NCBI GenBank assembly: GCA_035293945.1
Contig: DATGLV010000039.1
Span: 1 to 64,000, forward strand
Source of the DNA: VAZQ01 sp035293945
GTDB taxonomy: Bacteria; Pseudomonadota; Alphaproteobacteria; Rhizobiales; Xanthobacteraceae
Direction of reading: 5' to 3'
DNA length: 64,000 nucleotides
In this document: one piece after another, positions 17,055 through 24,925 of the stretch
Numbering within the stretch: position 1 is the first letter of the stretch
Layout of the letters: each line of letters begins with the position of its first letter
Notes under the pieces: generated by a model
The model's database searches: none
Seen by the model: the letters and a program-made list of their open reading frames with translations, nothing else
Told to the model about the DNA's origin: nothing
Translations under genes and position numbers: made by a program

Positions 17055-18178
17055 AGACGCGAGCACGCCTCGACTGCCTGCGAACCTTGCCGCTGATTGC
17101 TTGGATCGTCGCGGCTGACGTCCTGCTGGCGAGCGGCCTCCAATCCCTCCGTGTAAATGTGGCGCTGGCGCAGGGGGCGGATCAGATCCTGCTCTATAGC
17201 GGGCCGGATCGCGAGCAGCGGCTGATAGAGGGCGCCCGCAAGGAGGGCCAAGTCGTCATCTACGCGGCGCTGATCCAGAACCAGGCCATGCGGCCGATCG
17301 CCGACGGCTTCGCCAAGAAGTATCCGTTCGTCAGGATCACCACTTGGCGCGCCGATTCCGAGGATATCGTGCAGAAGGCGGCGGCCGAAGTGCGCGCCAA
17401 CAATGTGGTGGCGGACGTGATCGAGGGAACCGGCGCCGGCGAGCAGGGGGTTGCCGCCGGCATCGTGCAGCCTTTTTTCTCGCCGGCGGTCGCCGCGGTT
17501 CCGGAGATGTACCGCAATCCCAGCCGGCTGTGGGCGCCGACGCGGCTCAGCTACTACGGCATCGCCTACAACACCAAGCTGGTGCCGGCAGACGCCGTGC
17601 CGAAGAGCTATGAAGATCTGCTTGATCCGCGCTGGAAGGGAAAGATGGCCTGGCGCATCGGCAGCTCGACCGGCACGGCGCTGTTCCTCACCAACCTGCG
17701 CCTGGCCTGGGGCGAGGAGAAGGCTCAAGCCTATTTCGACAAGCTCAAGGAGCAAAAGATCGTGAATTTCGGGGCCGGCAGCGCCCGCACCCTGGTGGAT
17801 CGCGTCATTGCCGGCGAATACGCGATCGCGCTGAACATTTTCGCGCATCATCCCTTGATCAGCAAAGCCAAGGGCGCACCGGTCGACTCGCGCCTCCTTC
17901 CGCCGGTCGCTTCCACCGCCGCCACGATGAGCATCGTCAAGGGATTGCATCATCCGCACGCGGCGATGCTGCTCGCCGACTACATCCTGTCCAAGGAGGG
18001 GCAGAGCATTCTGGCACGAGCCGAATATTTCCCGGTCGATCCCGCTGTCGCACCATTGCCGGCTCTTACCTCGGTTGTGCCAAGGATCGCGGGCGTCGAG
18101 GAAAACTTCGTCGGCCCCGATCAGTTGCTGAGGTACACCGACAGCTCGGAGGACATCTTCCAGAAGCTGTTTCGCTGA
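17051..18178 (+). CDS. ABC transporter solute-binding protein, Fe3+-type family
   Basis: The product has 375 residues. A hydrophobic signal peptide lies in residues 10-41 and probably ends at VALAQG. The mature part begins with the family pattern EGARKEGQVVIYAALI. The start overlaps the acyl-CoA synthetase stop (ATGA), and the permease gene follows after 23 bases, so this is the binding protein for that permease. Co-transcription with acyl-CoA genes argues for an organic acid ligand rather than iron. That is inference from context. Confidence 0.91.
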   Translation: MKTRARLDCLRTLPLIAWIVAADVLLASGLQSLRVNVALAQGADQILLYSGPDREQRLIEGARKEGQVVIYAALIQNQAMRPIADGFAKKYPFVRITTWRADSEDIVQKAAAEVRANNVVADVIEGTGAGEQGVAAGIVQPFFSPAVAAVPEMYRNPSRLWAPTRLSYYGIAYNTKLVPADAVPKSYEDLLDPRWKGKMAWRIGSSTGTALFLTNLRLAWGEEKAQAYFDKLKEQKIVNFGAGSARTLVDRVIAGEYAIALNIFAHHPLISKAKGAPVDSRLLPPVASTAATMSIVKGLHHPHAAMLLADYILSKEGQSILARAEYFPVDPAVAPLPALTSVVPRIAGVEENFVGPDQLLRYTDSSEDIFQKLFR

Positions 18179-18201
18179 CGCCGCAGAGGGAGGCGCGCCG
18201 G

Positions 18202-19947
18202 GTGTCCGCCGCGATAGCAGGAGGCGAAAGCTCCATTCAGGTCGACGCCGGCGGCCGTGCGCATGCACGGATTTCGCCGCTGGTTGCCCTGCTTGCCGCG
18301 ATCCTTCTCGTCCTGATCCTGCCGCCTACTCTTTTCCTCATTCACACCAGCGTGCACACGATGCGACCCGACGGCTCTTTCGGGCCATTCACGCTGCAAT
18401 ATTATGCGCAGCTGTTCACCAGTCCCTATTTTGCCGTGAGCCTTCGCAACACCGTCGTCTACGCGATCGGCTCGGCGGTCCTCGCGATCATGCTCGGCCT
18501 CGCCCAGGCATTGATCGTCGAACGCACCAATGCGCCGCTCCGGAGCAGCGCCGTCCTGCTTGCGATCCTCTCGCTCGGCATCCCGCACGTGCTCTATGTG
18601 GTCGCCTGGCTGTTGTTGCTTGGCCGCACCGGACCGGTGAACGCGCTGATCGAGCACATTTCGGGTGCCGCCGGTGAACTGCCGGCATTCGATGTTTATT
18701 CGCTATGGGGCATGATATTGATCGAGGGCATCGGTTTCGTGCCGCTGACCTTTCTGTTGATGGCGGCGGTGCTGCGGGCAACCGACTCCTCGTTCGAGGA
18801 GGCTGCACTGATGAGCGGTGCCGGGCCGCTCGCAACATTCCGGGCAATCACGTTACGCATGGGGCTGCCGGGCCTCTTGGCGCTGCTGCTGCTCGTCGTC
18901 ATCCGCGGCTTCGAATCATTCGAGGTGCCGGCGCTGGTCGGGCTGGCCGGAAACGTATCGGTGCTGACCAGCGATATCTACCAGAGCTCGCACAATTCCA
19001 GCACGCCCAACTACGGCGAATCCGGCGCCTATTCGGTTTGCCTGCTTGGCCTGGTCGTGCTGCTGTTGATCTGGCACCATTGGCTGTTGCGCCGCGCTCG
19101 GCGCTTCCAGACAATCACCGGCAAGGGATATCGGCCGCGCATTCTCGACCTCGGTCGAGGCCGCTTCGCCGCCACCGCATTGCTGCTCGCGATCTTCGCA
19201 TTGGTGACCGCATTACCGGTCGGCATGCTTGTGTTCGCCTCGCTGCAGCCGTTCTATGAAGGGTTGACGGCAGATTCGCTCCGGCGCTTCACGCTCGACA
19301 ACTACGCGACGATTCTCGCGCCCGGCTCCTTCCGCGATTCCGTCCTCAACACGCTGATGCTCGGCGCCTCGACCGCGACCGTGGTGGTGCCTCTCATGGC
19401 GCTTTGTGCCTGGCTCGCCGCCCGGCGACGTCCCGGCGCCTGGCTGCTCGATCAGATCGCCACGGCGCCACTGATCTTTCCGGCGATCGTGATGAGCGTT
19501 GCGTTCCTGCAGGTCTTCGTCAATCTGCCGGTCCCGCTCTATGGCACGCTTCTTTCCGTCGTCATCGCCTCGACGGTTCGCTTTTTACCCTATGGCATGC
19601 GGTATGCTTATGCGGGGGTGCTGCAGATCCACGAGGACCTCGAGGATGCCGCCAGGACGGCTGGGGCCGGAGCAGGGTACGTTTTCGTGCGCGTGGTTCT
19701 GCCGCTCATCTCGGCCGCGCTGGCGAGCTGCTGGCTGTTCGTCTTTCTCTTGGCGGCGCAGAACGTCGCCCTGCCGCTGATGCTGGTCGGCCCCGGGACC
19801 GAGATCATGGCAGTGAACCTGTTCGATCTCTGGCAGAACGGGCAAGTGACCGAGCTCGCCGCGATGGGCGTCCTGTGGGTGGCCTTGATGCTGGTGGTGA
19901 GCGCCTGCTTCCATTTCACCGCGCGTCGCTACGGCCTTCGCTTTTGA
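18202..19947 (+). CDS. ABC transporter permease with two fused transmembrane domains (FbpB-like)
   Basis: This is a 581-residue inner-membrane permease with two tandem binding-protein-dependent transport domains of about six helices each. EAA-type loops are recognisable in each half: SFEEAALMSGAGPLATFRAI and LEDAARTAGAGAGYVFVRVV. The GTG start at 18202 has a GAGGGAGG site at 18185-18192. Fused permeases of this kind normally work with one binding protein and one ATPase. The binding protein is directly upstream, but no nucleotide-binding subunit is encoded nearby, so an unlinked ATPase must serve it. Confidence 0.93.
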   Translation: MSAAIAGGESSIQVDAGGRAHARISPLVALLAAILLVLILPPTLFLIHTSVHTMRPDGSFGPFTLQYYAQLFTSPYFAVSLRNTVVYAIGSAVLAIMLGLAQALIVERTNAPLRSSAVLLAILSLGIPHVLYVVAWLLLLGRTGPVNALIEHISGAAGELPAFDVYSLWGMILIEGIGFVPLTFLLMAAVLRATDSSFEEAALMSGAGPLATFRAITLRMGLPGLLALLLLVVIRGFESFEVPALVGLAGNVSVLTSDIYQSSHNSSTPNYGESGAYSVCLLGLVVLLLIWHHWLLRRARRFQTITGKGYRPRILDLGRGRFAATALLLAIFALVTALPVGMLVFASLQPFYEGLTADSLRRFTLDNYATILAPGSFRDSVLNTLMLGASTATVVVPLMALCAWLAARRRPGAWLLDQIATAPLIFPAIVMSVAFLQVFVNLPVPLYGTLLSVVIASTVRFLPYGMRYAYAGVLQIHEDLEDAARTAGAGAGYVFVRVVLPLISAALASCWLFVFLLAAQNVALPLMLVGPGTEIMAVNLFDLWQNGQVTELAAMGVLWVALMLVVSACFHFTARRYGLRF

Positions 19948-20366
19948 TCGACCTCGGGTGTTGACCTGATGCGCCATCGGGTGGTCGCCCCAGTCGCGAC
20001 TAAGGGAATCCTGTAGGGCCGTGTCTGGCGGCGATTGCCTGACGAACAGAGATACCTCTCCGCCTTGCCTTCGACGCGCCAATTGTTTGTTTGATTTCCG
20101 TGCGGAGCAGCGATGGAAGTACGCCGCTACCAAGACAATTTGTCCCGGTGCGCTGTGCCATGAGATAAACCGCCGAGCAAACAAACCGGCTCGGCCGATT
20201 CAGGCGAAGAGTCGCAGTCACCACAATTTTGACCCATCGGCACGTCAGCGTGCGGCCGTCCTCGATCGAGGACAACATGCTGGGATCGGCACGCGTTCGT
20301 GCGCACGGAAACCGAGCTCACCCAAGAAGCTCCGCCGGCGCGCATCGTTGAGGGAGTATCGTCGAC
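19948..20366. other. Intergenic region without recognisable gene
   Basis: About 420 bases separate the permease from the Sel1-like gene. The short open frames here have no family-like sequence and atypical composition. The stretch 20060-20230 is noticeably less GC-rich than the flanks and may hold the promoter of the following gene. An AGGGAG ribosome site at 20351-20356 belongs to that gene. No hairpin with a T-run was found. Confidence 0.5.
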
Positions 20367-21569
20367 ATGAGTACCCCATCGGGAAAGCCATTTGATCCGT
20401 TCGATCTGTCACCTTACGCGCCGAAAAGGGCGCGCGAGCGTTCCATTCTCGAGCGGCCGCCTTCTGCGAGTGAAAGCCCTCTACATCATCCGGACCCTCG
20501 CGGTAGCGGCGACGAAGAGGCGATGACGGATGCTGCCGCGGCTTTGCGTTGTCCTGGTGCGCCGCTCGCGGAGGAGTCGCGCCAATATGCCCTGGACCTC
20601 GATGACGGCAATCCGGCGCGGGCGCACGCATCGGCGCAGCCGATTGACCCCGCGCCCGCCGACGATCGAGATGACGGCGATCTCGCCCGCTTGCAGTCGA
20701 GCGTGCACTATCTGCGACGCGAGGCCGGGCTCGATCTTGAGAAGCGCGGCCAGGGGATCGACGGGCGGGAGCGGCTCCCGCGCGCCAGCCAGCTCAACCC
20801 GGTGCCGGGACTTGGTCCGCTCGACCTCGATGGTTTGCGACCACGCAGCGACCAATACATCAACGGCGTGCGCGTGCCTCCTTCGCTCGCACCCAAGCGG
20901 TTGCGGCGGCCACGGCCGATGGGAGCGCGGCGAGATCATCTGCGCGGTCCTTTGCGCGTTCTGCTTGCAAGCGTGATCGCAGCGCCGATCGCCTACTATT
21001 TTTCAGCCACGAGACCGGCGTTGCAGGCTGACCCTGCGAGCCACTTCTCGCTCGCTTCCTTCGCGGCGAGGCTGGTCGCATCCGCTGAATTCCCCAGCCC
21101 CAAGGACAAGCTGCAGCCCCGTGAGGCGGAGGCCTACGACACGATCGTCGCCTCCCGCAACAAGCTCCTTGCCGAGCCGGAATCAGCGCCCGAAACCTCG
21201 CCAGGCCCGGCGGCGCCAGTCGCAGTTGCGGTCGCTCTACCGGCGACCGCGCCCGTGTCGGAGCCTCCCGCACCGGCCGTACGCTCGCTCGATCCCGACA
21301 CCGTCAAGCTCCTGCTGCAGCAGGGCCAGCAATTGGTGGCGGCCGGCGATCTGATTTCGGCGCGGCAGGTGTATCAGCGCGCCGCCGAGGCCGGCAATGC
21401 GGCCGCTGCACTGGCGCTTGGCGCCACGTTCGATCCGGTGGTGCTCGCCAAGATCGGCATGCCGGGTGTCGGTGCCGACGTCGAGAAGGCGCGCAGCTGG
21501 TACGAAAAGGCGCGCGAATTCGGCTCTGCGGATGCTCCGCAGCGGCTCGCGACTCTGGCCAATCGCTGA
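20367..21569 (+). CDS. Membrane-anchored protein with Sel1/TPR-like C-terminus, function unknown
   Basis: This is a 400-residue protein with low-complexity, proline- and charge-rich cytoplasmic residues 1-195. One membrane segment follows (about 197-215, LRVLLASVIAAPIAYYF). An Ala/Pro-rich linker leads to a C-terminal helical repeat region with Sel1/TPR-type spacing (LISARQVYQRAAEAGNAAAA, then ARSWYEKAREFGSADAPQRL). Similar single-pass Sel1 proteins are common in Hyphomicrobiales, but I cannot name a function. It stands alone, with a repeat element after its stop. Confidence 0.75.
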   Translation: MSTPSGKPFDPFDLSPYAPKRARERSILERPPSASESPLHHPDPRGSGDEEAMTDAAAALRCPGAPLAEESRQYALDLDDGNPARAHASAQPIDPAPADDRDDGDLARLQSSVHYLRREAGLDLEKRGQGIDGRERLPRASQLNPVPGLGPLDLDGLRPRSDQYINGVRVPPSLAPKRLRRPRPMGARRDHLRGPLRVLLASVIAAPIAYYFSATRPALQADPASHFSLASFAARLVASAEFPSPKDKLQPREAEAYDTIVASRNKLLAEPESAPETSPGPAAPVAVAVALPATAPVSEPPAPAVRSLDPDTVKLLLQQGQQLVAAGDLISARQVYQRAAEAGNAAAALALGATFDPVVLAKIGMPGVGADVEKARSWYEKAREFGSADAPQRLATLANR

Positions 21570-21583
21570 GCTTTTATGGGGGG

Positions 21584-21676
21584 AGCATGATCCCGGCTTG
21601 CGCGGGGACAAGCCTTTTCCGAAACCGGTGACCACCCCCCGATCACGTCGGGGGCAGGCTTTTTGGGGATCATGCT
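21584..21676. repeat. Palindromic intergenic repeat, possibly a bidirectional terminator
   Basis: This is a nested inverted repeat. The outer arms are AGCATGATCCC (21584-21594) and GGGATCATGCT (21666-21676). An inner AAGCC/GGCTT pair and a perfect CCCCCGA/TCGGGGG stem lie between them. It sits between two convergent genes and touches the stop codon of the minus-strand gene. Composition and ends resemble the abundant Rhizobiales palindromic elements. A transcription-stopping role is inferred from position. Confidence 0.7.
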
Positions 21677-22785
21677 TATTTCTGCGCCGACGGCTCGATC
21701 AGCGCCGCGGCCTCGCGCACGATCGCGCTCGGCGTCGCGTAAGCGGTGGCGAGCAGCGCTTCGATCTCGCGCGCGCCGAGCGGGTCGATCTCAAGCTGCG
21801 CCCGCTCGGCTTCTGCCAGGAAATCCGGGTCCGTCATGGTCTCGGCGAAGGCCTGCCGTAATATCTGGAGGCGGTCGGCCGGCACTCCCGGCGGAGCTGC
21901 CAGCGGCCGGCCGATCTCCTGGCGAATCAGGATCAGCTCGAGCATCTGTCGCTTCACCGGATCGCCGATGAGGTCGAGTGCGGAGGGCACGTCGGGCAGC
22001 TCCGGCAGCTTGGCGAGGCCGAGCTGCACCAGCACGTTCAATCTGTTGTCCTTGATCCAGTGCGGGCGCGCCGCCTTGATGGTCGACCACGAGAGGCCGC
22101 AGACGCCTTCGGTCTCGCCGCTTTCGAGCGCGAGCGTCATGCCGGAACCGGGATCATAACCGGGCACGATCTTGAATTTGGTGCCGAGGAGAGCATTGAG
22201 CACCTTGGGCATGATGGCGGAGTTGGAGGTGGCGGCGGCCGCCGCCACGATCACCTCGCGCTCCCGCGCTTGCGCAATCGTCTTGATTGGGCTCGTAAAC
22301 CAGGTCGCACAGATATTCTCGAGCTTGCCGATGCTTCCGATCCAGTTGAGCTTGAGCGAATCGAAGCGCGCGCCCGGATTGCCGAACAGCGTGTCCATCG
22401 GAATGTTGTTGGGGAACGCTCCGATGGTCGTGCCGTCGCGATCGGTAGAAGTATAAAGCGTGTTGGCTGCCGCGAGCCCTGAGGCGGCCGGCATGTTCTT
22501 CGGCACGATGGTCGGCGCGCCCGGTATGTGCCGCACCACGTAGCGGGCGAAGGTGCGGTAATAGGAATCATAGCCGCCGCCCGCGCCCGCCCCGATCAGA
22601 AGAGTGACCTGTCGGCCCTTGAAAAAGCTCTCCGGCGCCTGTGCCGCAGCAGCCGTGCAGCAGATCAGCGTTGCCGTGGCCAGTGCCGCGTAGACCAGAA
22701 GAAGCGATCCGCTACCTTTTGCCGTATTTCCGCTGCATCTGCGCGAAGAAGCCGGCCGCCTTGAGCTCGTCGAAAATCCCGGCAT
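21676..22785 (-). CDS. TctC/Bug-type tripartite tricarboxylate transporter solute-binding protein
   Basis: This is a periplasmic binding protein of the TTT family. A hydrophobic signal segment (LLLVYAALATATLICC) ends near AAAQA. The mature part has the family start FFKGRQVTLLIGAGAGGGYD and the Bug-type stretch PKNMPAASGLAAANTLY. Three in-frame starts exist (22803 GTG, 22797 ATG, 22785 ATG). All overlap the upstream gene by about 75-90 bases, which is unusual, and 22785 is a compromise. No TctA/TctB membrane subunits are near. The ligand is probably a carboxylate. Confidence 0.83.
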   Translation of the reverse strand: MPGFSTSSRRPASSRRCSGNTAKGSGSLLLVYAALATATLICCTAAAAQAPESFFKGRQVTLLIGAGAGGGYDSYYRTFARYVVRHIPGAPTIVPKNMPAASGLAAANTLYTSTDRDGTTIGAFPNNIPMDTLFGNPGARFDSLKLNWIGSIGKLENICATWFTSPIKTIAQAREREVIVAAAAATSNSAIMPKVLNALLGTKFKIVPGYDPGSGMTLALESGETEGVCGLSWSTIKAARPHWIKDNRLNVLVQLGLAKLPELPDVPSALDLIGDPVKRQMLELILIRQEIGRPLAAPPGVPADRLQILRQAFAETMTDPDFLAEAERAQLEIDPLGAREIEALLATAYATPSAIVREAAALIEPSAQK

Positions 22786-23713
22786 CGACGTAATCATCCA
22801 CACTGCGGCTGCCGCCAGGGAACTGCGCCAGGATATTTTCCGCGCCCTGGCGCGACGGTTCGAGATCGGGCGGCGATTGCTGCTTGAAATCGTTGTAGCT
22901 GATATCGACGATTTTGGGGTCAGAGATTTTCAGTTCCTTGGCCAGGATCGCCTTGGCGCGCGCTTCGTCGCTGAGCGCCAGGTAGTTGCCTTCGACGCTG
23001 GCCCTGAAGAACCGCGTCAACGCGTCGCGCCGCGTGGCGATCTCCTCGCGCCGCACCGTGATGCCGCTGAACAACCAGGGGATCTGCTCGGGCACCAGAT
23101 CCACCATTACGTTGACGCCCTGCTCGCGCGCCAGGCTGGTGAACGGTTCGTTCAGCGGCGTGGCCTTGATCTCGCCAGACTTTACGGCTGCCAGCCGCTG
23201 CGGCCCGCCGCCATATTCCTTGAGCACGACGTCGCCGCGGTTAAGCCCCAGGCGCGCCAAGGCCAGCGTCGCGGTTGTATCGCTCTCCGAGCCGAAGGTG
23301 CTGACCCCGATGACGCCGCCCTTGAGATCAGCCGCGGTCGCAATGCCCGGCGCGGAGAAGAAGGTAAAGCGAATGACGTTGCTGAGCGAACCGATGAGAC
23401 GCAAATCGTCGCCCGCGTGATTGAGCTTCACCACCGAGGAGAGCCCCACATGCATGACATCGAGGGCGCCGGCCTTGAGCGCTTCGGCGCCGCGGCTGCC
23501 GCCATTCATGTTCACGATCTCGACCTTGAGGCCTTGCGCAGCGAAGAAACCCGCGTCCTGCGCGGTCCACCAAGCAAGCACAGTGTTGACCGGATCGGCG
23601 ATCCCGGCCTTGATCTCGATCGGCTCGGCGGCCGCCGCCGGCGCGGCCATCGCGGCAAGCATGATCATGCCGGCGCGCATCCGGAATTCCTGCCGCGCGA
23701 TCCAATTCCGCAT
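22712..23713 (-). CDS. NMT1/SsuA-type ABC transporter solute-binding protein
   Basis: This is a 333-residue nitrate/taurine/thiamine-precursor-type binding protein. A signal peptide precedes AAAAEPIEIKAG, and the domain holds DAGFFAAQGLKVEIV and GGSRGAEALKAGALDVMHVG. The ATG at 23713 is chosen because an AGGAGGT site lies just upstream. The longer GTG start at 23719 lies inside that site. It is co-directional and overlapping with the TTT-type protein downstream and follows the racemase-like gene by about 23 bases. No permease or ATPase is adjacent. Confidence 0.87.
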   Translation of the reverse strand: MRNWIARQEFRMRAGMIMLAAMAAPAAAAEPIEIKAGIADPVNTVLAWWTAQDAGFFAAQGLKVEIVNMNGGSRGAEALKAGALDVMHVGLSSVVKLNHAGDDLRLIGSLSNVIRFTFFSAPGIATAADLKGGVIGVSTFGSESDTTATLALARLGLNRGDVVLKEYGGGPQRLAAVKSGEIKATPLNEPFTSLAREQGVNVMVDLVPEQIPWLFSGITVRREEIATRRDALTRFFRASVEGNYLALSDEARAKAILAKELKISDPKIVDISYNDFKQQSPPDLEPSRQGAENILAQFPGGSRSVDDYVDAGIFDELKAAGFFAQMQRKYGKR

Positions 23714-23736
23714 GCGCACCTCCTCAGAGTCTCGGT

Positions 23737-24492
23737 TTAGAACTCGCGAAGCAACCGGCCAAATCCTTCGATCTTGTCTTTGACGCCGCAGCGCCTGAGC
23801 GCGTCCCAGACGATCGCCTGCTGGGCCGTCATGACATTGACCCCGAATTCACGCTCCAGCGGCTCGATCGCGCCAGCGGTCGGCCAGTGCGGTGAAGGGA
23901 GGAGAATAGTATCGGCATCCGGATGCTCGCGCATCAGCTTGCGTCCGAGCTCGACCGCCGCATGCTGCGGGATGCGGCCGATCTGGTTGAAGGGGCTGCC
24001 CCAGCCGGTAGCGCCCAACACTTCGCAACCGAAATGCTGCGCATAGCTGGCAATACGGTCGGTGTCGGCATGGGCGTAGGGCTGCGCCACCACGACCTTC
24101 CTGCAGCCGAGCGCCTTGGCGGCGCGTGCTTGCGCTGCTGCACTGGTCGAAACCTTGACCTTCAACTCGGCCTCGAGGTCGGCAACCATCTGCTGTGCAT
24201 TGCTGGCGCCGCGCGACAGATTGATCGGCACGCCCCCGAGCACGATGATATCGACCCCGGCGGCGGCCATCTCGCGCGCCGCCCGCATGCTGGTGTCGTA
24301 GGACTGGTCGACCTCCTCCTTGCTTCGCACCACGATCGCCAGCGTGGTGATCACCAGGGTCACCCCCGGGGGCGCCATCTTGTAGAACTCATAGGGGAAC
24401 ACCTCGGTGGTGAGGGGCGGCGACGTGTAGCCGATGCGTGCGCGGTAGCCGTATGGGGATTCGCCATTGGTGACTTCGTGCGGAGATACCAT
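23737..24492 (-). CDS. Arylmalonate decarboxylase/maleate isomerase-like protein lacking the usual Cys
   Basis: This is a 251-residue protein of the Asp/Glu racemase superfamily, maleate isomerase/AMDase branch. It has RIGYTSPPLTTEVFPYEFY at the N-terminus, GVDIIVLGGVPINLSRG in lobe one and ADTILLPSPHWPTAG in lobe two. AMDase carries its single catalytic Cys, and maleate isomerases their second Cys, in lobe two where this protein has Ser-Pro-His. The only cysteines seen (ALGCRK, HFGCEV, RRCGVK) are outside the motifs. It may be a divergent lyase or a binding protein. It heads a three-gene minus-strand unit with two solute-binding proteins. Confidence 0.8.
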   Translation of the reverse strand: MVSPHEVTNGESPYGYRARIGYTSPPLTTEVFPYEFYKMAPPGVTLVITTLAIVVRSKEEVDQSYDTSMRAAREMAAAGVDIIVLGGVPINLSRGASNAQQMVADLEAELKVKVSTSAAAQARAAKALGCRKVVVAQPYAHADTDRIASYAQHFGCEVLGATGWGSPFNQIGRIPQHAAVELGRKLMREHPDADTILLPSPHWPTAGAIEPLEREFGVNVMTAQQAIVWDALRRCGVKDKIEGFGRLLREF

Positions 24493-24925
24493 GATGCGGG
24501 GGAGCCTCTGCGGGGTGGTATGGAACAGCGGGATGACAAAGGACTTAGAGCATTAGAGCCGATCGGCCAAAACGGGAATCTGTTTGCCTGCCGTTCGCCA
24601 GATTGCAACCGGCCATCTTTTTCCGCATCGCAGCATTCGATATGAGATTGTGACAAAGTTTCGCACGTATTGCGCAATTCGAGGCCTCAAATTGATGGCG
24701 ACTTTCGCACCTCGGGGATTTGTGATTTATAGTTATAGGTTTTTCATGCGGTCGTTGGGGAACCGCCGCAGTGATCGAACGAGGCGTGCTGAACCTCTGG
24801 GTCGGACGTGAGCGAGCTTGCCGTGACACCAAAAGAACAACGAACAGTGTGACACCAAAGAAAACCGGGCTCGAACAATGGCGCCGCGACGCGCCGGGGA
24901 GCCCTAGAGTCCCCGGGAGGACATC
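24493..24925. promoter_or_regulatory. Divergent regulatory region upstream of the oxalate antiporter gene
   Basis: This 433-base gap between divergent genes is AT-rich around 24640-24760, unlike its surroundings, so promoters for both directions are likely. A direct repeat starting GTGACACCAAA occurs at 24823 and again at 24849, a 26-base period. A GGGAGGAC ribosome site lies just before 24926. I could not identify convincing -35/-10 boxes. The repeats may be regulator sites, for example for the GntR protein encoded at 26379. Confidence 0.5.

Noticed and set aside
20021..20395. Open frame of 124 codons in the gap before the Sel1-like gene
   Set aside because: There is no ribosome site and no family-like sequence, and it overlaps the next gene's start.
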